A stretch of 64,000 nucleotides of DNA. Origin: Isoperla grammatica. Its lineage: Eukaryota > Arthropoda > Insecta > Plecoptera > Perlodidae. The stretch covers positions 29,326,197 through 29,390,196 of the forward strand of contig OX246738.1 in the NCBI GenBank assembly GCA_945910005.1. The letters are read 5' to 3'. The notes beneath the pieces are model-generated. The model ran no database searches. It was not told where the DNA came from and worked only from the letters and a program-made list of their open reading frames with translations. This document shows positions 11,752-22,931 of the stretch, piece by piece. Both the position numbers and the translations under genes were made by a program. Every line of letters begins with the position of its first letter. The first letter of the stretch is position 1.

Positions 11752-14700
11752 CCGTCGATAGCGGTCGAACGGAAAGTCAGATCAACTTGAAATTTGGACC
11801 ATCCACAAGCCTCGATGTGGATTGAAAGTGTATAGTTTTGAGGCAAAATCGTTCGAAAAGTTAATAAGTTACACCATAGTTACTGCAAAATATTTTTCTG
11901 AAACAAAATGGCGGCAAAATGTGCGAAAGCCATATTTTTTAAAACTTTTTTCCGGTCACGAATATGTTCATTTTATGGCGATACGATAAATATTGGCAAA
12001 GTTACACAAAAGTTACTCGAAAATATATTTTTGAAACACAGTTACGGCAAAATGTGAGGTGGCTATCTGATAGTAAATTTTTGTCCGGTTACGAATATAC
12101 TAATGTAAACGCGATCCGATACGTATAAGGGGCAGAAATTACATTTCTATTGCTGTCAATAACTGTTAGTAACGGTGGCGGACCGCGGCGAAAACATGAC
12201 AGCGAAAATTCTTAGCAACGCACATTGCACTGCATCCAACAATGTCGGGAAGTATAATAGCTATGGAAATTAGAAACATTTTTTAATGCGCATTCTTGAA
12301 TGGTTGTTAATTGTTGTTTGTATTAGCATTGAAATCTTTTCGCCAGAAAGTTCGTAGATATTGACGCGCTCGCTTATCAACGCGTCAAACTGAGCGTTTT
12401 CCTAGTTATATAAAATGGGTATATTTGGTAATTTTTATTTTTGTATAACATGTTTCCTTTTACAATTCTAAATTAGGATAAATAATTATATTTAAATAGT
12501 ATTTGCCAATGATCTACGATTAGTCCTTCTCAATTGTGTCGCAATCATGGCCGCTGTGACGTCACGTGGGAACTATGAGTTGTTGTCTATCAGAGGGAGC
12601 GCGGAACAGCACCCAAACGGATTAGAACATTGTCGAGGCTTGCAACATCGCCAAGTGGGGCGTTTCTTGCCGCGTCAGCGTCAGAGTCGTGGGGATTTAG
12701 GTTGGTTTGTTATCATTATTAACATTGCTCTCCGGAGGTACGCCATATTGGTCATTCATCGAGAAACCTTCTGGGTGGAAATAGGGACAGCCCATAATTA
12801 ACCCTGGTCTAATGTTTTTGGTTTGGCAGCGGTCGGTCAAGTTTATTAGGCAAACATTATGCTTCTGTTTTTTTTGGGCGCTAATCCTGTCAGATTTTGA
12901 GAATAGTATTTTGTGTGAGGTTTATCGGATTGTGGCATAGCCATAATATAGAACAGTTGTTCCTCAACAACCTTGTGAATGCTGTCAATGCTGGCGTCAT
13001 AGATGAGTGAGGGTTGACCAACCAAATGTTAGTATTTAAAAAAAAAAAACGGTGATTGACTCCGATCTCACTGGTCTATGACGTTGGCACTCACAGGGTT
13101 GCTGTAGATCCACGTTAATATCAATTCTTAAAACAAAAACCTCCCAAAATATCCATATGGAATTGAAATTTTTAATATAATACAAATTAGTATTATAATG
13201 CAAATTAATATATTTTAAAATCTATCTAAATAGTTGGAAATATCACTTTAATTCAACCACTCCAATAAAACATTTTCCAGTCAAGAATAAAGTAGACGGA
13301 AATCTTCCACACGTGACCCCCCCTCCCCTTTACTTATCTTTATATAAGAAATATAAAACAATGAGTGTTTTTGGATACAATAGGAGCGCCTTGCACGAGA
13401 AAAATTAATTTTCCTTCTCAACCCGGCCCCTCCACCAAACAGTTCAGAAGGGGGTATTTATGTATTTATTTATTTACTCTCTTATTTAATGTATATTGTA
13501 CCCAGATATAAAATTGATTTACAAAGGAGGATAGTGAAATATATATCTAAACAATTTATAATCGAAAAGTAATAAAATAGCATAGCTTTACAATAAAATG
13601 TCTACGTAATATGTGTTAACAAAAGAATAACGACTTAAAAGGAAACACAATAATTTGGTTGCTTCAAATGCTGTGTTTTGTGATTCACAGTTTGTCAACT
13701 GGAAAGGCAGTGAGATGGTGAGCCAGAAAGCCGAAGATTACCTGATCTTCCACAAATTTGGTCATGTAAGTTTCCACTTTATTTAAAAATGTTTGTACTA
13801 TCCTCCCCTGTAAAGTAACAATGAATGCATCGGCCGTTGTCACATATACTGCGTGCTGTAAAACGTTGCATCTTGAATACCGTTGCTTCTGCTGTCTATC
13901 TGTGTTCTAAATCTGTCTATCTCAATGTCTGCATCGTCTGATTAATCTTGTTGTCTTCCGCTTACATGGTCTACTAATTCTTCAGATACTGTCACAGGTA
14001 ACCAAACTGAACCTTACGTATTATTGTTGTATTGCCCTACTTTCTTCACGTAATGCAAACTACCCGTTGTTACACTCACGTAGCTTGCTCTATAGCAGCC
14101 CTAACGTAACTAGTCTTATACCGACCTCAGGTCCTTATCTAATGCCTCTTTCACGCACGCTTTCTCAACTAAAATCAACAGATTCCTGGCGTTGCTTCAC
14201 CCATTCGTAAAGGCAGTTGTAAATTACACAAGCCTCATAGTCACGCCCACTGTTTTAGGAATTTACAGGTATCCAACCCAAACTCTCTCTCATTGGATCT
14301 GTTTCAAGTAGAGTAGATTTTTAAGTAGATGGTCAATTAAGTTGGTACTATACTGGACTCTGCTGTTACGCAAGCATGAGACTTCTTACGTTGGGGCAAC
14401 TTTAGTCTAGTTTCATAATTTTATTGAAACTTGAACTTCGATTGTATTTGATTGGTTGTGACACGATTCATCTTCTTTTCCATACAGCAACTTGTGAACG
14501 AGACAAACCCGGATAAGGAGAAGGTTATGCAGGAGTTCCAAGCAAGATTGAGAACAACCATCAACAGCAAAAACCTCAAGCAATATGTTAACGCTTTTCT
14601 CAAGTATGTCACACTTTGTTTTGCTCTATGATAAGTTCTTCAGTCAATATGTTGGTCGTGTAATGTGTGTTTGTACATTTTGTCTTTTGACTGTTAAAAC

Positions 14701-17700
14701 CGCTCAAAATTAATGTGGTTTATTAATTTCTTGGAATGCTACACAATATTGAAAAAGTGGTTTTTAATATGTTTATCCGAATGGTCGTTTGGAAGACAGT
14801 TAATTAGTAAATAAATAAATGGTTTCCAAAACAATTACGGTATAATATGAAATTCTATGTATCCAGTGTTAAATTCTTTTGAAATAACATATTTAAAATA
14901 TTATATAGCGTTCTTAAGATTTTAATAAAAACATTCGATTTTGTTTGCGTAGTACTTGAGTCTCACGTTTTCCCATAAATAATAATTGATGTTGGAAAAT
15001 GAATACACAATTATTTAAAATGCTTATCTATTACCATGTAAGTAACTATATTTTAGTTATAATTGTCGATACAAATTAAATAAATTAAAATAAAATTTAC
15101 AAATAAACTAAATATTCAGATCCAATACTGTATTTTTGTAGCCTGATTAAATTAAATTAATATATTTGAATTACTTAAAACATGATGGGGGTCTAGGTTT
15201 ACCTTAATTAAACGGTATACCTGAATGCTACAAACCACCTTATAAAAATCACAAATTTGGTTTACAAAATTTTTAATTTTGTACTGGTTGTGTATAGTTA
15301 TCAAATACGTAAATCAATGAAGAGTTAGCTGTTCTCTGTCATGTATTGTACAGTCTGAGATTTGTGTGTGTTTTTTACAGCCGTAAGGATCTGACTCTGA
15401 AGGCGTGTAAGACAGATGTACTGTTGATCACAGGGATGCTCAGCTCATACGCGTCTGTGGTGGAGAAACTGCACAAGGACCTTGACAAGTCCAAGGCCAC
15501 GCTTCTCAAGGTTGAGAGGGCGGGAGACGTGCTACTTCAGGCAGTAAGTTCACTTAGGAACCTCATAATGCAATACCCTCCACATTTACAGCGAGAGTAG
15601 CTTTCCTGCTCGCGTGAGCCAACAGTGACTATGCAACCCTATAGACTTGACCTTGACAAGTCCAAGGCCACGCTTCTCAAGGTTGAGAGGGCGGGAGACG
15701 TGCTACTTCAGGCAGTAAGTTCACTTAGGATCCTCATAATGTAGTCCCCTCCACACTTAATATAGCGAGAGTAGCTTTCCTGCTCGCGTGTGCCAACAGT
15801 GACTATGCAACCCTATAGACTTGACCTTGACAAGTCCAAGGCCACGCTTCTCAAGGTTGAGAGGGCGGGAGACGTGCTACTTCAGGCAGTGAGTTCACTT
15901 AGGAACCTCATAATGTAGTCCCCTCCACACTTACAGCGTAGTAGCTTTCCTGCTCGCGTGAGCCAACAGTGACTATGCAACCCTATAGACTTGACCTTTA
16001 CAAGTCCAAGGCCATGCTTCTCAAGGTTGAGAGGGCGGGAGACGTGCTACTTCAGGCAGTAAGTTCACTTAGGAACCTCATAATGTAATACCCTCCACAC
16101 TTACAGCGTAGTAGCTTTCCTGCTCGCGTGAGCCAACAGTGACTATGCAACCCTATAGACTTGACCTTTACAAGTCCAAGGCCACGCTTCTCAAGGTTAA
16201 GAGGGCGGGAGACGTGCTACTTCAGGCAGTAAGTTCACTTAGGATCCTCATAATGTAGTCCCCTCCACACTTAATATAGCGAGAGTAGCTTTCCTGCTCG
16301 CGTGAGCCAACAGTGACTATGCAACCCTATAGACTTGACCTTTACAAGTCCAAGGCCACGCTTCTCAAGGTTGAGAGGGCGGGAGACGTGCTACTTCAGG
16401 CAGTAAGTTCACTTAGGATCCTCATAATGTAGTCCCCTCCACACTTAATATAGCGAGAGTAGCTTTCCTGCTCGCGTGAGCCAACAGTGACTATGCAACC
16501 CTATAGACTTGACCTTTACAAGTCCAAGGCCACGCTTCTCAAGGTTGAGAGGGCGGGAGACGTGCTACTTCAGGCAGTAAGTTCACTTAGGATCCTCATA
16601 ATGTAGTCCCCTCCACACTTAATATAGCGAGAGTAGCTTTCCTGCTCGCGTGAGCCAACAGTGACTATGCAACCCTATAGACTTGACCTTTACAAGTCCA
16701 GGGCCACGCTTCTCAAGGTTGAGAGGGCGGGAGACGTGCTACTTCAGGCAGTAAGTTCATTTAGGAACCTCATAATGTAGTCCCCTCCACACTTAATATA
16801 GCGAGAGTAGCTTTCCTGCTCGCGTGAGCCAACAGTGACTATGCAACCCTATAGACTTGACCTTTACAAGTCCAGGGCCATGCTTCTCAAGGTTGAGAGG
16901 GCGGGAGACGTGCTACTTCAGGCAGTAAGTTCACTTAGGATCCTCATAATGCAATACCCTCCACACTTAATATAGCGAGAGTAGCTTTCCTGCTCGCGTG
17001 AGCCAACAGTGACTATGCAACCCTATAGACTTGACCTTTACAAGTCCAGGGCCATGCTTCTCAAGGTTGAGAGGGCGGGAGACGTGCTACTTCAGGCAGT
17101 AAGTTCACTTAGGAACCTCATAATGTAGTCCCCTCCACACTTAATATAGCGAGAGTAGCTTTCCTGCTCGCGTGAGCTAACAGTGACTATGCAACCCTAT
17201 AGACTTGACCTTTACAAGTCCAGGGCCACGCTTCTCAAGGTTGAGAGGGCGGGAGACGTGCTACTTCAGGCAGTAAGTTCACTTAGGAACCTCATAATGT
17301 AGTCCCCTCCACACTTAATATAGCGAGAGTAGCTTTCCTGCTCGCGTGAGCCAACAGTGACTATGCAACCCTATAGACTTGACCTTGACAAGTCCAGGGC
17401 CATGCTTCTCAAGGTTGAGAGGGCGGGAGACGTGCTACTTCAGGCAGTAAGTTCACTTAGGAACCTCATAATGCAATACCCTCCACACTTTATATAGCGA
17501 GAGTAGCTTTCCTGCTCGCGTGAGCCAACAGTGACTATGCAACCCTATAGACTTGACCTTTACAAGTCCAGGGCCATGCTTTTCAAGGTTGAGAGGGCGG
17601 GAGACGTGCTACTTCAGGCAGTAAGTTCACTTAGGATCCTCATAATGCAATACCCTCCACACTTAATATAGCGAGAGTAGCTTTCCTGCTCGCGTGAGCC

Positions 17701-20700
17701 AACAGTGACTATGCAACCCTATAGACTTGACCTTTACAAGTCCAGAGCCACGCTTCTCAAGGTTGAGAGGGCGGGAGACGTGCTACTTCAGGCAGTAAGT
17801 TCACTTAGGATCCTCATAATGCAATACCCTCCACACTTAATATAGCGAGAGTAGCTTTCCTGCTCGCGTGAGCCAACAGTGACTATGCAACCCTATAGAC
17901 TTGACCTTTACAAGTCCAGGGCCATGCTTCTCAAGGTTCAGAGGGCGGGAGACGTGCTACTTCAGGCAGTAAGTTCACTTAGGAACCTCATAATGTAGTC
18001 CCCTCCACACTTAATATAGCGAGAGTAGCTTTCCTGCTCGCGTGAGCCAACAGTGACTATGCAACCCTATAGACTTGACCTTTACAAGTCCAAGGCCACG
18101 CTTCTCAAGGTTGAGAGGGCGGGAGACGTGCTACTTCAGGCAGTAAGTTCATTTAGGAACCTCATAATGTAGTCCCCTCCACACTTAATATAGCGAGAGT
18201 AGCTTTCCTGCTCGCGTGAGCCAACAGTGACTATGCAACCCTATAGACTTGACCTTTACAAGTCCAGGGCCATGCTTTTCAAGGTTGAGAGGGCGGGAGA
18301 CGTGCTACTTCAGGCAGTAAGTTCACTTAGGAACCTCATAATGTAGTCCCCTCCACACTTAATATAGCGAGAGTAGCTTTCCTGCTCGCGTGAGCCAACA
18401 GTGACTATGCAACCCTATAGACTTGACCTTTACAAGTCCAGGGCCATGCTTCTCAAGGTTGAGAGGGCGGGAGACGTGCTACTTCAGGCAGTAAGTTCAC
18501 TTAGGAACCTCATAATGTAGTCCCCTCCACACTTAATATAGCGAGAGTAGCTTTCCTGCTCGCGTGAGCCAACAGTGACTATGCAACCCTATAGACTTGA
18601 CCTTTACAAGTCCAGGGCCATGCTTCTCAAGGTTGAGAGGGCGGGAGACGTGCTACTTCAGGCAGTAAGTTCACTTAGGAACCTCATAATGTAGTCCCCT
18701 CCACACTTAATATAGCGAGAGTAGCTTTCCTGCTCGCGTGAGCCAACAGTGACTATGCAACCCTATAGACTTGACCTTTACAAGTCCAAGGCCACGCTTC
18801 TCAAGGTTGAGAGGGCGGGAGACGTGCTTCTTCAGGCAGTGAGTTCACTTAGGATCCTTAAGATCCTCATCATCATTGTGACTAGCCTGAAGATTTTATT
18901 CTTATTTTTATTGTGAATTGTGGAAATACAAGAATGTATTTGATACCAATTTAGAACAAAAATCTTTTACATCCAATGTGTGCCTAAAATAATCGCCAGT
19001 CTCAAGGCTAGTTATTTGGGGTTTTTACTTCTGGGGAGTTAATTCCGAAAAACACCTTGTTCAGGTTAATGTTTTTGATCTTATGGTATCCAGTGTGTGT
19101 ATGATGTATTTTGGACTATTAATTCTGTAGGTATCCATATTTATCCAAACACACTTACACACAGTTACAGTTGATTTTCTCAAGAGTTAAATACGGTACT
19201 ACAAACACCAATATATTCAAATGCTCCATTTTTTAAAACAAAATTGTTAATTTTTATTGCATGCATTGCCAATGTTGAAAACCACTGAAATTGGAATTTA
19301 GTTCTCATTAATATTCCCTCCTTGTTTAGTTTCGATTCAACCTTGCAATTAATAACTAGTCAGTGCACCTAATAATGCCTTTCCTTGCTTATACCATTCA
19401 CAGATTCTTTGTTGACCTGACTTCAACAGTCTCAGTAATTTTTAAACTGCTGAAAATGATGGATTTGAGTTCTACTTATAACATATCCCTACAACAAAAA
19501 ACTTTTTTAATTAAGGTTTTTTATAGCTACAAAACAAAGCACCCTAAGGGAAAACTAAACTTTTTGCACAAGTACTACAAAACGTTTTTGTGGCTCCTGT
19601 TTTTTAATATATTATATATGTGTAATTTACGTCATGTTAATTTTCTTTTATTAAATTTTGTTTCAGTGGGGGACATATCGACAATTTATCGTTGCTATGA
19701 CGGCTCCGCGTCTGTAGCATGTTGGTAGATTCAATTGTGATTATTTGTTGTTCAACGACGTACTCGACAACTATGATCATGACGTAGGGGGATGTTTGGA
19801 GTATAAGCGACAAATAGGACGTAAAGGGGAGAAAAAGAAGATTCAAGGCTATAAATAAAAAACAGCCCGAACCGATCCCAAGAACCTTTTGCATTGGTAT
19901 CAGGAAAAACTTAACCCGCTAGCTAGACCAAGTGTTGATAGTTGTTATCTTTTTGTTGTGGAGCAGTAGTAAGTCATAATATATAAAAAAAAAAAACTAC
20001 AACACTAAATGGCGCGCTCTTAGCGTGAACAAGCCAATTGCCCTGTAGCTACAGATGCACATAATTCTATCCAAAATTATTTAAATTCTTACGAGCTAGC
20101 AACGTTACTGCTTCAAAATAATAAAACAAATATTGTGACTTCAAAAGAGTCAGTATTGATGGCAATATAGAAATATATTCTTCTCATTAAAACGGTATAA
20201 TTAAACAAACATTTCCGCTCTCCCATCTTCACAAGGATGGTGTAGTGGGAAGAGGTATGTTGTATACAATTTTGTTTACAGAAAGTTTCAAACTCTTCTG
20301 AAGCAAATAGAGTTTCATTTTCAGAAATAAATAAATAAACCAACAAAAAAAGAAACAAACAAACACACAAACACGCAAGCTGTTTTGGCAACAAGGTAGC
20401 AAACCGCAGACAGATTCATTGTGAAGTATTTACTTTTTATATTTATATATTTGCAACAATTTTCATTCCTTTGACGATTTAATTGGTTTGGTTGTTTTGG
20501 AACATACTCGACAGCTAGGTAATTAATAATTATGAATTGCAGAAAGTGATACATTAATGGGGCCCGTTGTCGTTTTATTAAGTGCCTCGTCACAATCAAC
20601 ATAGATGTTAAAATAAGTAGCAATAAGTAGCAGCAATAACTTTTTTATTAACTTGTAATTGTCATTGTAAAAGATAATTTATTTAGTAATTGTCATTGTT

Positions 20701-21604
20701 TAAGATAACTAATATTTAACGGATGACGTAAAGCCAGGAATTATGATGCTATGTATTTAACACACTACACTGCGTGCCAACCTAAACAGCACCATTCCAA
20801 TCACTACACACAAAGGGCGACTTAGCCATCGCCTCCTTTGTTGACGTAAATGTCAATCTTGTCTAAAATCTCAAGCGGCAGTGAACGGAGTGGCCACACA
20901 GTTACAAAAAAGGGGACTTTCCCCTATATACAGGGAGCGATACCCGTCCGTAGCGTAGAGTCGAGGCAACATTCTTCACATTCAGCTGTCGGTACCGGCT
21001 GAGAAGGTGGGTGCTTTGCTGAATAATGGGAATGATTGACAATTATGATCTCCACAATACCATCGCCTCCCTTTGAAGTTAGTGATTGGCAGGGTGCTTC
21101 TTAGGTTGGCACGCAGAGTAGACCACCACTAATTTTCCTCCATGGCAACAACGCTTCTGATTGATGGTTGCCATACGGGCCATACAAATAACCGGGTCTA
21201 GCTAATTCTGTGTTGACAGTTGGACAATCAGTGTAAATGTGGTTAGTTTTGTTTCCAGCCGGAAAAGGTGGCCCAGAGCATCCTGTTGTTCGCGAAGGGC
21301 CAGTGTATGCTGGACATACTTGTGTGACGAGTGTTATTGTAGCTAATATGTGTGTTTCCAGCCGGAAAAGGTGGCCCAGAGCATCCTGTTGTTCGCAAAG
21401 GGCCAGGGTCTGCTGACGTCAGTGGTTCTCCCGGGCGTGGACCGACAGAGAACCTTCTCCGGTAGCTCTGTGGACAGTGAGGGCCGCCCCGTGAGGAAAC
21501 TCTCTCGAGGGATGAGCATGGAGGAGTATGACAAACCCAACATTCGCCGCCTGTCAATCACCATCGCCCCGCCCCCAGCGCTGCCTACCGGCCAAGAAGA
21601 CTAA
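2310..21604 (+). CDS. NDRG: NDRG-family protein (N-myc downstream-regulated gene), 8 exons
   Basis: Exons and phases read by eye: 2310-2360, 7747-7810, 10107-10224, 11244-11454, 13691-13765, 14488-14603, 15381-15543 and 21362-21604 (TAA at 21602). They sum to 1041 nt, 346 codons plus stop, and every junction keeps frame. The product follows NDRG order: the TVHDLGCNHTSF strand/loop, IDAPGHEDNAPNLPDS, then a nucleophile-elbow-like GLGEGAGAN. That elbow is G-x-G-x-G without the catalytic Ser, as known for this non-enzymatic alpha/beta-hydrolase family. ILINCTGSA, the HKFGH helix, the NAFLNRKDL segment and LLITGMLSS follow. The last exon has a Ser-rich basic tail with RQRTFS (R-x-R-x-x-S) and RRLSIT, like the SGK/Akt-type sites of vertebrate NDRG tails. 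NDRG proteins are cytosolic stress, trafficking and differentiation factors. Seven introns use GT-AG sites or GC-AG (10225). The start exon is uncertain. A 20-copy exon-fragment array sits in the last intron. Family assignment is secure; orthology to a particular NDRG is not. Confidence 0.93.
2361..5944. other. NDRG intron 1, unique AT-rich part
   Basis: No coding similarity, repeat family or RNA gene seen. Scattered frames under 90 codons have random composition. Confidence 0.6.
5945..6016 (-). mobile_element. tRNA-like segment, possible SINE head
   Basis: The minus strand reads GTGGCTTTCTTGTTGAGTG and later CCTGGGTTCAATTACCAG, A/B-box-like blocks at tRNA spacing. Stems are poor, so it is not a functional tRNA. 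Confidence 0.35.
6077..6223. mobile_element. MITE (family A), best-preserved copy
   Basis: Terminal inverted repeats of about 43 bp: GTCGTTCCACAGCAAC with GGGGACGTCACAGATGAG at the left mirrors the right end (CCACAGCACCTTGGTGATGG). The centre has GCGCGCTGATTGGCTCC. Relatives are at 12955-13113 and 32459-32684. Confidence 0.75.
6690..7050. mobile_element. Foldback element built from GTAGCCCAGTTG subrepeats
   Basis: The left half carries CAACTGGGCTACGG-type words and the right half many copies of CCGTAGCCCAGTTG. The halves are inverted relative to each other, including ATTATTCTTTGACA in both. Subrepeat spacing is 15-30 bp and the copies are diverged. No ORF. Lies in NDRG intron 1. Confidence 0.7.
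7811..10106. other. NDRG intron between 7810 and 10107
   Basis: Contains a GC-richer patch at about 7900-8010, a C17-type run near 9105 and a G run near 9756. No gene was recognised. Confidence 0.6.
10225..10226 (+). promoter_or_regulatory. Non-canonical GC 5' splice site of NDRG
   Basis: The exon ending CCC GAC AG at 10224 is followed by GCAAGC, which matches the AG|GCAAGT consensus of GC-AG introns. Phase 2 is confirmed because the next exon (11244) starts with C, giving AGC (Ser) and the expected NDRG residues FQYPT. No GT donor nearby gives a correct join. The hexamer array begins within about 4 nt. Confidence 0.8.
10229..10797. repeat. (ACACGC)n hexanucleotide microsatellite
   Basis: About 95 nearly perfect ACACGC units, with one CATACG variant near 10285 and ACATGC variants at the 3' end. 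The tract is open in several frames, giving His-Ala, His-Thr or Val-Arg dipeptide runs. It lies inside an NDRG intron, so these are not coding. Confidence 0.97.
10863..11175 (+). repeat. ~175-bp tandem duplication in an NDRG intron
   Basis: Units 10863-11038 and 11039-11175 share CAGATACTTTTGGAAAACAT, GAGTTTTATGAAGAGTTCCC and AGGATACAATTTTTG. The second unit lacks part of the AT-rich centre. It sits just upstream of the exon at 11244. Confidence 0.85.
11639..12405 (+). mobile_element. Interspersed element X, copy 1
   Basis: Begins AAGTGAGCGAAGCGAGCG, then TTTCCACTTGACTCTTATGG, a long poly(T) and TGTCCGTCGATAGCGGTCG. It ends CGCTTATCAACGCGTC, GAGCGTTTTCCTAG. Near-full copies are at 39811-40565 (inverted) and 53873-54597, and a degraded one at 47887-48392. 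No long terminal inverted repeats and no transposase, so the class is unknown. Here a 1-nt deletion breaks the small reading frame that the other two full copies share. Confidence 0.85.
12955..13113. mobile_element. MITE (family A), diverged copy
   Basis: Shares CAACCTTGTGAATGC, GCGTCATAGATGAGTGAGG and the inverted end CACTCACAGGGTTGCTG with the copy at 6077. A poly(A) run interrupts the middle. It lies in an NDRG intron. Confidence 0.65.
13766..15380. other. NDRG introns around the 14488-14603 exon
   Basis: AT-rich introns (13766-14487 and 14604-15380) without recognisable repeats or genes. Confidence 0.6.
15478..18866 (+). repeat. Tandem array of NDRG exon 3'-end plus 5' splice site (20 copies)
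   Basis: The sequence starting GACCTTGACAAGTCC occurs at 15478 (inside the true exon), then 15649, 15823, 15993, 16163, 16337 and every 174 bp to 18773. Each unit holds the last 66 nt of the exon (22 codons ending LLQA), the donor GCA|GTAAGT (GTGAGT in a few) and about 105 nt of flanking intron. Downstream copies carry changes such as GAC to TAC, AAG to AGG and ACG to ATG that would alter the protein, and TAG stops lie between units, so they look non-coding. It is best described as a minisatellite grown from an exon-intron boundary. Confidence 0.96.
18867..20767. other. NDRG last intron, distal part
   Basis: AT-rich. A fragment around 19745-19830 (GACGTACTCGACAACTATG then GACGTAGGGGGATG) matches repeat words at about 31983-32060. 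A 121-codon frame at 19363 has low-complexity, untypical composition. Confidence 0.5.
20768..21118. mobile_element. Tc1/mariner-type MITE with TA target duplication
   Basis: The left end CACTGCGTGCCAACCTAA mirrors the right end TTAGGTTGGCACGCAGAG. Homology extends inward through CAGCACC and CCAATCACTA. Both ends abut TA (20766-20767, 21119-21120). 351 bp, no ORF. It ends about 140 bp upstream of the duplicated NDRG terminal exon. Confidence 0.75.
21259..21327 (+). pseudogene. Duplicated 5' part of the NDRG terminal exon
   Basis: A second acceptor (GTTTCCAG) at 21258 is followed by 46 nt that match the start of the real last exon (21362) except for one silent change, encoding PEKVAQSILLFAKGQ. 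It then diverges and stops: CMLDILV, TGA at 21325. It could act as an alternative terminal exon that removes the Ser-rich tail, or be an inert tandem duplication. It precedes the true exon by 103 bp. Confidence 0.75.
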
Positions 21605-22426
21605 CTCATTGCGTGACGTCACACACACTTCAAGGTTTGCCCGGTAACAGTTTTGATACTTTTCCTATTGAATTATCATTTGGGTAATATCTGTTGAGGT
21701 TCACTCATGAGCACACTGTTAGGGTGGCATCGTTGACAGATATATTTTAGCTAAAACTGTTATTTCAAAGATGTACAACTTGAAAGTTTTTGAAGAATAT
21801 AACAGTTTTGATAGAAGCAAATATAATATTGCGAGTTAATCATACATCATTTTGCATATATTATTTTTTACAATATAGATAACTACATGAAATAACTAAA
21901 TAATGGAATGTATTGCAAGTGCACGAATTAGATACCAGTGCGTAGTTATTGTCGGCTGCTGAACTTGAAAATATTGTTTTTGTTGGGTGCGAAACTGTAA
22001 ACCTATTTGTACATAATGTAGAAGATATCTAGTATTAAAAGACCTGCAGGATGTTATTAATATTATCAGCTTATTTTTTAACATGATTTTACTTATAAAC
22101 ATGAATTTCATCAGATTGACTTACTGCAATGTTGTATTGTAAGACAATCTATTTAATTAAGTGATTTTAGTATTAAATAAGACATACCCACTAGGTTGTG
22201 TCATAAAACTAAGTTGTTTATTATTTAAATCACTCTTCTTCCTTACCGAATTCCTTGTGCCATTCAATGAAGAATATGAAGAGAAGGTAACATGATGATA
22301 AAACATACTATCGAGAATTGGTCGCAGAAGACATGGGAACTTATATAACTACTGAGTACTACCATCCGTATTGAATTATTATTATTATATTATTATTGTT
22401 TGGTGTTTAGCGGAAAATAATCCTAA

Positions 22427-22432
22427 AATAAA
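22427..22432 (+). terminator. Possible NDRG polyadenylation signal
   Basis: The first AATAAA after the NDRG stop, about 820 nt downstream. ATTAAA variants occur earlier (22034, 22172), so the site actually used is uncertain. Confidence 0.35.
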
Positions 22433-22925
22433 GTGTAACTGTAACCGTAAAAGGAATGTTAAATTCAATACATACATTTATATAGTCTACCTTGGTCTAT
22501 CTCCCTAATCTGTTACACAAACTGATTTTCAGTGGGGGAGATTTATATGGTGTACTTACTTATATGGTGTATTTATATGGTGTACTTACTTACTCAGCTT
22601 TTAGCTTTCTTTTTCATCAGTCAGTGGTATAAATGTGAACGGTTAATGTTTAGTAATTGTACTGTTAATTTTCAATGTAGGCAATTTAATTATTTTGTAA
22701 AGCGCTTCGTTGTGTGGGGATTCGTCAAATAGACAAAGACGTGAAAGATACTTTTGAGAAGATGCAAGTGCACCCGAATTAAAAAAGTCAGTACCTAATC
22801 TGTTTGGTCAGAAACATTGCCAGCCATATTTTCACAGAGAAAATGAACCCTAAGTGATAATATTATATAATATACAGGTATACAGTACGAAATATAATGC
22901 CCAGTTAACTCGCTCTTTCTTGTAT

Positions 22926-22931
22926 TTTATT
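22926..22931 (-). terminator. Possible alpha-tubulin polyadenylation signal
   Basis: AATAAA on the minus strand about 330 nt after the tubulin stop. The two convergent genes' signals would lie ~500 bp apart without overlap. Confidence 0.4.

Noticed and set aside
11639..12405. Helitron assignment for element X
   Set aside because: The CTAG-T end fits, but the 5' end is not TC, the hairpin is weak and no Rep/helicase is present; left unclassified.
15649..18866. The array as additional NDRG exons or a CRISPR-like repeat array
   Set aside because: Copies gain nonsynonymous changes and the sequence between them carries stops. The repeats are contiguous, with no distinct spacers, and the genome is eukaryotic.
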